From NCBI GenBank assembly GCA_016169945.1, contig JADLSH010000140.1, forward strand, positions 558,001-622,000: 64,000 bases of DNA. Direction: 5' to 3'. The DNA is from Trachythela sp. YZ-2020 (Eukaryota > Cnidaria > Anthozoa > Malacalcyonacea > Clavulariidae). Of this stretch, positions 10,171 to 19,276 are shown piece after piece. Under the pieces are notes generated by a model that was given only the letters and a program-made list of their open reading frames with translations, was not told the DNA's origin and ran no database searches. The stretch's first letter is position 1. Each line of letters begins with the position of its first letter. Made by a program: the position numbers and the translations under genes.

Positions 10171-10237
10171 AAAAGCATGACCGACGGCGGCCTTCTTACT
10201 TTGCCTCTACCACGTTTCTTCAAAACGTTTTCAACTT
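10171..10237 (-). pseudogene. Integrase C-terminal tail fragment
   Basis: On the far side of the 896-bp LINE, after the target duplication, the integrase frame continues with a Lys/Arg/Gly-rich segment (LKKRGRGKVRRPP) and reaches a TAG at about 10,171. Polinton integrases normally carry a chromodomain here, so most of it is missing, probably lost where the CR1-like LINE begins at about 10,190. Confidence 0.6.
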
Positions 10238-11133
10238 TTCAAATTTATATAACTTTATTTAAATGTTGACCTCAAAAGCCGTAGGCTTATCGGGGAGGCT
10301 CACATGAAATTATTTTTAAAATAAATTATTTACAAGTATATAAATTACAAACGGGGACATAATAACAAATAATGTTTTACAGTTTCATTTCCTAAACCAC
10401 AAACACATAATGGAGAATTACAATAATTTATGCTATATAAATAACCATTTAAAGCAGAGTATCCTAATCTTAGTCTTGTATGAAAAACAGAAGCTTTTCT
10501 CGAAAGTGAAAAATTAAGCCATTTATCATAATGAAGTGAGTGATAAAGTTTAGTTATTTTAGCTTTAAAATTGACATTGGAAGTTGAGTTTCTAACAAGA
10601 AGATCAATGGAGTTCCATAAGGAAATTGCTGATGGAAAGAAAGACTTTTTAAATCTCTCAGTTCTACATCTATACTCCGTGATATTTTGAGCAGTTCGTA
10701 AAGGAATATAAGATCGTTCGTTTACCAATTTTGCCAAAAGATCTACTAAATATAAAGCAGTATGTTTATTAACTATCTTATAGAAATGAGACAATTTGTG
10801 AATTTTTCTGCTGACGCTCAACTCTTCCCAAGCAAGTTCATCCCTAAGGTTTCTTGAACTAGTACCTGCTATAGCCCCAGTAACGACTTTGGCTGACTCA
10901 TATTGGACACTTTCAAGTAACTCGCTGTTTCCAGCAGTACAATTATCCCATATAAGATCCCCATACTCCATAATTGGACGTATCAGGCTCTTATACAAAC
11001 AAGCAAGAGTTGACCTATCAATTTTAAACCTTGATAACTTTAACAAATTTAATCGTTTGGAGGCCTTTCCATATATTGAAAATATGTGACTATTCCATGA
11101 CATATTATTTTGAAGAGTAAGACCAAGGTGGGT
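10238..11133 (-). mobile_element. 5'-truncated LINE with 13-bp target-site duplication
   Basis: The 896-bp insert is bounded by the perfect duplicate ACGTTTTCAACTT at 10,225-10,237 and 11,134-11,146. It holds only the C-terminal part of an ORF2 and a short AT-rich 3' UTR. Integrase coding resumes on both sides, which fixes the edges. Confidence 0.9.
10345..11103 (-). pseudogene. LINE ORF2 C-terminal fragment with CCHC-like finger
   Basis: An open 252-residue frame matching the region after the RT catalytic core: thumb segment (LYKSLIRPIMEYGDLIWDN), a central region, a Phe-rich FKKSFFPSAISLWNS segment, then RLRLGYSALNGYLY and a terminal Cys/His cluster (PLCVCGLGNETVKHYLLLCP). This terminal finger arrangement is typical of I/Nimb/Ingi-like LINEs and distinguishes it from the other LINEs in the window. 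RT and endonuclease are missing through 5' truncation. Confidence 0.75.
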
Positions 11134-11930
11134 ACGTTTTCAACTTCGTAGACGTCATCTTGCTTGATAACCTTTTGTAACTCTTTATCGTAAAACGTTC
11201 CTTTCAGTTCTTCGCCATCATAATCTTTCAACTTATACACTGGAGGATCACGAGGCACTTGTTTGCTTACGGTAAAGATTTCTTTTGAGAAATTTGGCAA
11301 GTAGCCTTTTTCGAATTTACGTTTGATTTTACTAATTCTAACTTGATCACCAATCTTAAATTTATACTTTACATTTTTCACAATACTATGAGCATCGTAC
11401 AAAGTGTGCCATACTTTCTTTTCGTTTTCGACAGTAACATCTGCTGGTTTTGCTTTAATACTGCGATAATAATAATAATATTTAATATTTATATTGCGCA
11501 AATTAACATGCCATAGTATATGATCAAATGCGCAAAATGAACACTATGATTGTAGGAATAAACTAAATCAGGCAGCATGTCAATGTATCTCATTGTTTTC
11601 TTCGCTGTGAAGTATCGCCACATCTTCGTCTTCAGAGTACGGATCAAACGTTCCACGATAGAGGCTTTCGTTTCATTATACGTGTTGTACAACTCTATGT
11701 CCTCTTCTTTTATCAGCGCTTGAAAATGCTTGTTAAAAATCTCAGTTCCTTGATCAGTCATGATCTTTTCAGGCTTGCGTACAGAAGACAAAATGATTTT
11801 GAAAGCTTCAACCAGAGAAGGACCTGTCTTATTTTTCAAAGGAATTACCCAAGCATATTTTGAGAACACGTCAATGCAAACGAGCAGATATCGATACCTA
11901 TCGTTAAACTTTTGCATGGACTGGGTGTCA
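11134..11930 (-). pseudogene. Polinton retroviral-type integrase, N-truncated and interrupted
   Basis: Frame 11,917-11,489 carries the rve catalytic core: LLVCIDVFSKYAW (first Asp), IMTDQGTEIF (second Asp) and NETKASIVERLIRTLK (Glu), with 33 residues between the second Asp and the Glu by my count. After a small insert (about 11,465-11,543) frame 11,464-11,147 continues with AKPADVT, GDQVRISKIKRKFEKGYLPNFS and a beta-rich C-terminal part. The zinc-binding N-terminal domain is missing: the gene abuts a truncated polymerase at 11,930. A LINE then interrupts the tail. In Polintons this enzyme inserts the element into the chromosome; this copy cannot work. Confidence 0.8.
11465..11543 (-). mobile_element. 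About 75-bp insertion with (ATT)n end inside integrase
   Basis: Integrase similarity stops at YNHSVH and resumes at RSIKAKPADV. The roughly 75 bp between contain an ATA/ATT trinucleotide run at 11,466-11,482 and GCGCAAA segments. Read on the minus strand the run lies at the 3' end, like the tail of a severely 5'-truncated LINE or SINE. Exact edges and target duplication are not resolved. Confidence 0.5.
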
Positions 11931-11931
11931 G

Positions 11932-14816
11932 TTAAGTTTCGTTAAGCACGTTAATTTCGTCGGAGGAAAGGTAGTCGAAACACACTTCGGGATCTCGAAT
12001 CTGTAACGTTTTCACCATGTTGGGTCGTTGCGCGAATTTACCCCAAAACGAATTCAACATCAATTTTGCTAGGGCGCGCATGCCAGGATTATGCTCGATT
12101 TTCTGTCGATCCAACTGTATTCCTTCGTGTTCGTAGTATTCGTCCACATATCGCTGCTTTTGTTCCTCCGTTGTGCAACTCTTAGGATAACCACTCGATT
12201 CTTGCTTGATTTTCATAAAGGTGTTCATGTAGTCTTTGAACAGCTCGTCAGAGGTTTCAGGAAAATGCCATAATTCGTGGAGTTTTGGGATTTGATAACC
12301 TTTCTCTAGGGCTTTTTCCAACTCTACGTGGCACCAGGTTCCTTGGATAGCTCTTTCGTTATCGGAATGGGTGCAGGAGGTCTGGTTACATGTATCTTAA
12401 CAGATTTTGCACAGAGGGAACATCAACTTACCCTGGGTACGATAGGGAAGGACAGGATGAAACAGACCTCGAGGAGGTAATACCGTGCACTTGATCATAC
12501 CAAAATAAGTGGAGATATCGTCGAAATTCTCGGTGATAATACGAGGACAACCAACGACTGTCTTTGTCATCTTATTGGACCAGGGATAGAGGCTAGTGAC
12601 ATCTACATATCTGGAAAATAAATGACGTCATCGTTAGTCTCGCTCTGACGTCATAATCGTTTCCTATCATTTTATTACATAATTATCCTACCTTATTTTC
12701 TCACCAATCATTCTATTAGAAAATCATCTTACCTTATTTTTTCACCGTCTTCACATTTGTGGTTCAGTTTGGAGGCGTTGGTTCGACCACCATAAAAACC
12801 ATCTCGAGGCTCCAAAGGATCCACCAAATCATAGTTGTCGAAGTATGTTTTCATGTCCTCATCACGTTCCAGCTCTTTCTTTATATCGCATTCCCATACT
12901 TCAACGAGATTGAAACCGCGTTCTTGAAGGTAAAGAGCTTTTTGTACTGTGGCTTCGTAAAGATCATGCATTGTTTTTTCACTTACTGGGTTGACTGTAT
13001 CACGGGCATAACACTTTAAACATCCATGGAACCCTTCGTGTTCCTTGGTAAACAGCCATTCGCAGAATTCGTTTCGCGTATTGTCTCCTTGAAACGACCA
13101 TTCGTCACCGGTCTCGTTCTGAATCACGCACAAATTAGGTTCGCGGTTCCCGTTTTCTTGACGACCTCAAAATCAAAGAAAAGCAATTGATCGTATCCGC
13201 TTTGGGATGCGTCGTCCGACTCGTCCGATGCATCGTCCGACATGTCATCCGATACGTTGTCGTCTCGTTTCTTTTGAGGCTGTATATAGCAGTAATGGCT
13301 ACCGGGTCGAGTATACTCTTTACATATACGACATTTTGTCATGCCACAATTATGTTTGTCCGGATTCTTTTTGCTACGCTTCACAACGGTATTACAATCA
13401 GGGCATTTGAGTAGATCAGAACAAATCGATTTCGATTTTCCCATCGATTGTTTATGTCTATCGAAACATTATTGGCTTTTAAAAAGGCGATTACAGCGGT
13501 CGCAATGAATCCAGGATACGACAGGACAGTTTAGAAAACGACAACATTTACACGCGTTGGGACATAAATGCTCCCTTGCATGATCGTAGGCTTTTTTACA
13601 TGTATGACAATACTTTTTACCCGCGAAAAAGTCAGGCATAGTAGTAATAACATCATAGTGATTATCATGTAGGTAAAGGTAAATTATTTTCACTTTTTCA
13701 GGACCGGTATAGATAAGGCTGTTCTGGTGCTCTTTAGATACAATATTGATTTGGTACTCAGTTAGGTACGTTTGAAACCGTTTAACTTCATCCATGCCAC
13801 AGGGTCCAAGGGGAACTTCCGCTTTTTGATCCAATTCACGAGCTAAACGTCCTTGTAAAGGTTTTCGGGAATCAATAATGTAACCGTACTTATTATCCTT
13901 TTCGATTTTAGCTTTGGCAACAACAAGGGCTCTTGCTAAACATAATTCATCCTTGTTTTGAATTCGGACAATCGATCCTTTTTTGGCTAAATGCTTTTCC
14001 AAATTAATTTCGCTTCGCTTCGCACCCGTGCCACCATGAGGCATTTCTACGTGAACTATGTTAACATTTACTGTATCGTTCAATCGAAACCTCTTATTAG
14101 ATTGAATGACACGTTGAATCTCGGCTAACACGCGTTCGGTCGTCAAACGTTGACGGGGCATAAAAGGAAGAGAGATGGGGGGATCAAGCACAGGTGATCG
14201 CAATACAAAACGGACTTGATCGTGTTCAGGAATATCTTGGGCGATGGTATTCAATACACCTTCAAATATTTCATGTAAACGTGTCCGTAAATTGAATAGC
14301 ATAATCCGTACCGGTAGTCTTAAACTTTTTCACTTTTACTTGTTTAACATCGGTCACAGTGAAAAAGTTATCGCTAACCTCATTCGATGTTCCTGCACCG
14401 TCGTTTATTTCATCATTCGCTTCGTCAAACGATCTTTTCTGTCCACGGCCAGTTTGTACGAAAGGCTCGTCGGATATCCCCGCGCCGTCATTCGCTTCGT
14501 CCTTCGCCTCGTCCTTCGCTTCGTTAAAATACCTTTTCTGTCCACGACCAATTTGCAGTATTGGTTCGTCATCTTGCCAGTTGATCAAAAACTGTTGCCT
14601 TTGTTCAGGGGTCCACGTATCGGTAAGATCAGGTACAAGCCCTAACTCAGCGTTTTCCAGTCGCCATTGTTTGACCCTTTTAAAAATATCCATTTGCCTT
14701 TCAAATACCAGCCGTCGTTCCACCTCACTCAATATATACGTTCTCTCCAGCGCCTGTAGCTCTGCTAGAGTTTGACAATTGCTTATTCTCGTATTCATTT
14801 TCAAATGTTTCTCCAC
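11932..14816 (-). pseudogene. Polinton protein-primed DNA polymerase B, multiply broken
   Basis: Frames 14,816-14,271, 14,302-13,469, 13,444-13,124, 13,133-12,729, 12,610-12,400 and 12,321-11,932 follow one another. The N-terminus has two copies of a GRGQKR..F.EA.DE repeat. Next comes a Cys-rich zinc-binding region (CHTC, CDRC, CPDC, CRIC). FFDFE (about 13,174) is exonuclease motif I. DVTSLYP (12,603-12,583) is polymerase motif A and KLMLNSFWGKFAQR (about 12,066-12,025) is motif B. Breaks: a frameshift at about 14,290, TAA at 13,469-13,471, a frameshift at about 13,130, a probable deletion of the exonuclease II/III region near 13,040, TAA at 12,397-12,399, and loss of motif C and beyond at 11,932, where integrase begins. 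A 122-nt intron-like insert precedes motif A. Confidence 0.85.
12611..12732 (-). other. 122-nt GT-AG intron-like segment in polymerase B
   Basis: On the minus strand the sequence reads AATAAG/GTAAGATG at the left and TTATTTTCCAG/A at the right. Removing it joins the codons before motif A in frame. The segment is not a multiple of three and contains stops. It includes a near copy of the exon end plus donor (GAAAATAAGGTAGG, about 41 bp inside) and two TGACGTCA octamers. Confidence 0.65.
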
Positions 14817-14936
14817 CGAAAGATAAATGCACTATGAGCTTTTTTCGCTCAAAAACCCGTATTTATAACGTAATTTGACGTCACATCTTAGTGCGCACAC
14901 CCCTTAAAAAAACAATGTTTGTAGTCTCGCCAAACC

Positions 14937-15086
14937 GTGCGTACAACGCGTACGTACAATGCGTAGGTACAATGCATACGTACAATGCATACGTACAATG
15001 CGTACGTACAATACGTACGTACAAGGTGTACGTACAAAGGTGTACGTACCAGGTGTATGTACAATGCGTACGTACAAGGTGTGTAG
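14937..15086. repeat. 13-bp minisatellite (CGTACAATGCGTA type), about 11 units
   Basis: Units such as CGTACAATGCATA, CGTACAATACGTA and CGTACAAGGTGTA follow head to tail. They create spurious Tyr/Val/Cys-rich open frames on both strands. The array lies about 120 bp beyond the polymerase start, where the Polinton terminal inverted repeat is expected; Polinton ends often hold short tandem repeats. The opposite end is outside the window, so this cannot be confirmed. Confidence 0.85.
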
Positions 15087-15550
15087 CTGACACGAAATCA
15101 CTCACTTATACATTTGTTGTTGCCATAGTAACCAAGATATGACCCCATATGGAGTAAAATATGGTGTTTGCGCCACAAATGATGGGAGCCAAAGTAAACT
15201 ACGAATGATCTCCCAAACAGATTTAATGGATACGAAATAGACCTATCTATGTCGTGAACCTAAAAAAGTACTCAGTTAAGGCATAGAGTGTATAAATTTT
15301 ACTTCTGTTTATAGATGAATGAAAATATGGGCAGGTACAGTTCATTAATAGGGTTGGCCTGTGGCCAAGGTATAATAGTAATGAGTAAATGCTGAAAATG
15401 TCACCTTGATTGCATAAATAGTAAACCCAGGAGAGTTTTTAACGCCTCGTGAATTGATAATTTGGGAAAATTAAGTTTAAAATATTCTTAGGTATGCTTT
15501 CGACAAACTATCCTAATTTGAAGACTTGAATAGGCATCTGGAAAGTTTAA
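15087..15550. other. Gap between Polinton end and next LINE
   Basis: AT-rich, no gene recognised. The Polinton border probably lies in or just before this stretch. The LINE frame opens at 15,551 after a TAA at 15,548-15,550, so the LINE 5' truncation point is near there. Confidence 0.3.
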
Positions 15551-17500
15551 AATGACCCAGGTGGAGTTGGTATGTATGTGAAGGATGGTATTTCATTTAA
15601 ACGGCGATCTGACTTAGAAAATTCTACTACAATCGAGTGTTTATGGATTGAAATATTTTTGAAAAGTGCAAAATCTTTCATCGTTGGATGCTTCTATTGT
15701 CCCCCTGAGACATCAAAATACCACCAATCCAACTTTAACGACCTATTACAAGACCATCTGCGCATTATTGACAAAGAAAACAAGGAAACGATATTAATAG
15801 GCGATTTTAATGTGAATTATAATGATACGTCCTCAAAAACAATGTTCAAGACGATCGTTAAGTTGTTTGGTTTTAAACAACTTATAAAGAAATGCACTCG
15901 TGTAACGGAGACATCGTCAACAACAATCGACTTGATATTGTCTAATGCTGCACAAAATATACGTGCAGTTGATGTTGTAGCAACATCTCTCAGCCACCAC
16001 GATATGGTTGCTTGTATAAGAAAGATCAACCACCAACGCTACAACCCAAGATTGATTAAACGCCGAGATTATAAGAACTACGATCATAATAAGCTTTGTG
16101 CAGATATGATCAACATAAACTGGCAACCTCTATATGAAATTCTGGACGTAAATAAAGCACTGGATTACTTAAATAACATTCTTGGAGAGACGTTTGGTAA
16201 ACATGCTCCTTTAATAGAGAAACGGGTAAAGGGAAGAAAATGTGAATGGTTAACAAGCGAGCTGAAACGCTCGTTGAATGAACGTGATAAGTTATTGCGA
16301 AAAGCCCGTCAAACAAAGGATCCAGTTGACTGGAGAGCCTACAAAACGGCACGCAACAAGTGCACAAGCGAAGTCCGACATGCCAAGGTGAAATATCATC
16401 GTAATCTGTTAAATGAGAAGAGTGGTGACCCTAAAAAGTTCTGGGACTGTATTAAGAATATATTTCCAAATAAATCATCCAAGTCAATGCTGTCATCTTT
16501 GTCACGGGATGATGCTAAAGTTCGTGCAAAAAGTTTTAGTCACTATTTTAAAAACGTTATCTGTTCGCTGAAGACGAAAGCAATTCCATTTGTTGATTTT
16601 GTGTGGAGATCCATTAAGCCACCCCCTGTTAGGACAGATAAGAGATTTTTCTTCAAGTGCGTATCGAAGGTACAGATTGAGCGAGACCTTCGATCACTGC
16701 AGCGCACGAAAGCTACTGGTATTGATGAATTACCACCTGGAATGCTGAAAGACTGCGCGAAGTATATTTCCGGTCCTTTATGCTACGTCATCAATTTATC
16801 AATCAAAACCTGCACGGTACCTAGTCTTTGGAAGATTGCGAAAATTTTACCTATCTATAAATCTGGAAACGCAAACTTGTTAGAAAACCATCGACCTATA
16901 TCAGTGTTGCCAGTACTGTCAAAGCTCATTGAAAAAGCTGTGCACAAGCAACTCCTGGACTATCTTGAAGGAAATAACTTACTGAATAATTGTCAATATG
17001 GTTTCCGAAAACATCGTTCAACCAAGTTAGCTGCTACGCTGCTGTGTGATAATATACGTCGTGAGTTAGATAGTGGAAAATTTGTGGGAGCTGTTTACAT
17101 CGATCTCAGTAAAGCCTTTGACACCATTGGTCATGGCATATTGCTGAACAAGTTGGAGTCTTACGGCGTTATGGGCAACGAATTAACCTGGTTCACCGAT
17201 TATCTGTTCAACAGAAATCAAATTGTTGAGATCAATAATGTGCAATCCGATATGGAGCCTATATTCTGTGGTGTTCCCCAGGGCTCAATTCTTGGGCCCC
17301 TGCTGTTCATAGTATTTTTTAATGATATTGCAGATAGGATACAGTATTCAAATGTGATCACATATGCTGATGATACTGTTGTTTATTATTCAAACAAGGA
17401 TGTGAACACGATTGAGGATATACTAAATCTGGAAATGGAAAACATTGGTGAATACTGCAGAGAGAATGAACTTTTACTAAACCTTAAAAAGGGCAAAACA
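15551..17500 (+). pseudogene. LINE ORF2: endonuclease and reverse transcriptase up to the insert
   Basis: An open frame of about 650 codons; the first ATG is 15,572, but the frame opens at 15,551 inside the endonuclease. Seen in order: ILIGDFNVNYND and LSHHDMV (endonuclease), a basic linker (GRKCEWLTSELKRSLNERDKLL), RATKATGIDELP-type RT motif 1, ENHRPISVLPVLSKLIEKAVHKQL, QYGFRKHRSTKLA, VYIDLSKAFDTIGH (motif A), CGVPQGSILGPLLF, TYADDTVVYY (YADD catalytic pair) and LLLNLKKGKT. Native sequence ends at 17,500; the codons after it up to 17,578 belong to the inserted element. The catalytic residues all look intact. The missing N-terminus and the insertion make it non-functional. Confidence 0.85.
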
Positions 17501-18424
17501 TGGCGAGAAATTATGGACACGCATGCACATTTTTGGCATGCACATAGAAAATATTTATTAACAATATGGCCGCCGTAACTCTTATAACTTGTATGGGAGT
17601 TAACAAAAAAATCGCCCTAGCTCTTAACCTGGCGCTAAAATTCAACATGTTCAATCTGATATTGTTAGTACTTGTTAATACCTAAGTTCGAAGAACAAAT
17701 TTAGAATATCTGGACGTAAATTCGGTTCGGTATCGCATTAATTAAGTACGAATCATTTTTATTAGGAATTATATTGTGAAATAGCGTACATACCCTCAGG
17801 TAGACTTCAATAAATTCCACTTTTCAGACGAAATATTTTACATATGCAACATGTTCAATCTGATTTGGCTTGCCAAGACATTGTGTTTCTAGGGACAATT
17901 CAGACCAAACATCCACAACATATACCCAGTTCGGTATTGCGATGTAATTTTCATGAATTTTGACGGATTTCAGCCATTGAAATATGACGCCGGGGTCAAA
18001 ATTCGACCAAATGTCAGGCATAAACAAATTGAGCTCGGTTGCTTCTTCTTCGAATTTGCCTCCATTTTGTATCGAAGGAAGGCTGTGTGGCTGTGTGACC
18101 ATTCCTTGTGGTTCCCAGGCTATTTATCGAAGTTTTACGAGCTCTTTTGACCGCGTATAAATGTGAATATACTGGATGTAGCTGGCGATACGGCGCGAAA
18201 GCTCGCGAAGTTTGAATATATTATTAACCCGCAATTAACTTTATTGACGCCAGTACTGTACACAAATACTATATGCAAATGTTTATATCTCTATGTAAAT
18301 GAGAAGAAATGTGCACGCTTCTCTTAGGAGCGTTCGCTATCTTGAATTATTGATTAGTGACAGACTTGTGACGTAGCGTCACACATTTAGCTCCTCCCAC
18401 TAGTGTCCAGAATTTCTCGCCATG
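17501..18424. mobile_element. 924-bp non-autonomous element with 20-bp inverted ends
   Basis: Ends TGGCGAGAAATTATGGACAC (17,501-17,520) and its complement with one mismatch (18,403-18,422). LINE coding stops at 17,500 and resumes at 18,425 without loss, with ACA at both sides (17,498-17,500 and 18,425-18,427) as a possible 3-bp target duplication; the ends are then asymmetric by TG. The interior is AT-rich with only short frames (such as 17,824-18,102 on the minus strand) that match nothing I know. Superfamily not assigned. Confidence 0.8.
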
Positions 18425-19078
18425 ACAGAAGCAATGCTCCTTGGAACATCTAAGAGGATTAGTAAGTATGGCAGAGATCTTAAAATCCAATATCAAAATA
18501 CTGAAATATCTTTTGTCAAGGAATACGTTTACCTGGGTAACACTGTGGACAGTCACCTGCTAATGAACACCAATTTTGATTGTGCGTACAAGAAGGCAAG
18601 TGGTCGTCTCAGATTGTTACAAAGCGTCAGGAAGTATTTGACAGTCGACGCAGCGTTGAAGATCTTTAGGATGATAATACTTCCTATATTAACATATAGC
18701 AGTACCGTTAAAATGACCACCACAGAGACACAAAAGAAAAAGTTAACTTCGCTTCAAAAACGTGCAAAGAGCATCATACGCAGCGAACACGTACCAAACA
18801 TCATTGATGTCATCAAATGTGAATCCTGCCTGCTTGTGAAGAAGTGTGTGGAACAGGAAATACATAATCCAATTTTTGATGAGTATTTTACAATGATTAG
18901 TCATGAAAAAGGAACTAGAAATAACAATTTTATGTTAAGATTACCTCGCGTGAAGCTGGAGGTTACAAAGCAAAGTTTCTATTTTGGCGGAGCGAAATTG
19001 TATAATACTCTGCCATTAGCTTTAAGATCAGTCCAAACTCTCGATAAATTTAGGAAGGGCTTGAAGGATCTTTTTTAA
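18425..19078 (+). pseudogene. LINE ORF2 C-terminal part after the insert
   Basis: Continues the reverse transcriptase with EAMLLGTSKRISK, EYVYLGNTVDS (thumb), a basic helical region (KKLTSLQKRAKSIIRS) and a terminal FYFGGAKLYNTLPLALRS segment typical of CR1/L2-like proteins. The ATG at 18,422 overlaps the end of the inserted element and is not a native start. The stop is at 19,076-19,078, followed by about 180 bp of 3' UTR and the (AAT)n tail. Confidence 0.8.
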
Positions 19079-19276
19079 CATTTTTAAAATTCATTATCTT
19101 ACATTATTACTAATATTTCATAGTTTTTAATAGTTGTTTATTATTAGAGACGGAGGTTTTACAGGACAAACGTGGATAGCAGTTCTTGCATTGTATTTTG
19201 CTGTAAATATTGTGTAAATGACTGAAGTTTTTTAATCCTGTATAAATATTCAGAAATAATAATAATAATAATAATA

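Larger units (their letters stand above)
5800..10190 (-). mobile_element. CR1-like LINE (about 3.4 kb without its nested insert)
   Basis: Runs from about 10,190 (5' end, next to the truncated integrase tail) to about 5,800 (3' end, next to the penton gene). It contains endonuclease, reverse transcriptase, a C-terminal domain and a 3' UTR (6,118 to about 5,800) with AATAAATAAG close to the end. It is interrupted at 6,951-7,963 by a DNA transposon. Edges are estimated from where Polinton coding similarity stops; I found no convincing target duplication, so the insertion may have been accompanied by a deletion. Confidence 0.75.
15551..19276 (+). mobile_element. CR1/L2-like LINE, 5'-truncated, with nested inverted-repeat element
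   Basis: The best preserved LINE in the window: endonuclease and RT are open for more than 1.9 kb, the frame continues after an insert at 17,501-18,424, and the 3' UTR ends in an (AAT)n tail at 19,255-19,276. Truncated inside the endonuclease at the 5' side. Without the insert it is about 2.8 kb. Confidence 0.85.

Noticed and set aside
14881..15142. Several Tyr/Val/Cys-rich open frames on both strands
   Set aside because: They are produced by the 13-bp minisatellite, whose unit lacks stops in several frames; no unique protein sequence.
17824..18150. Opposed frames in the 924-bp element as a transposase
   Set aside because: The frames overlap on opposite strands, are about 65-92 codons and show no DDE or zinc-finger motif.
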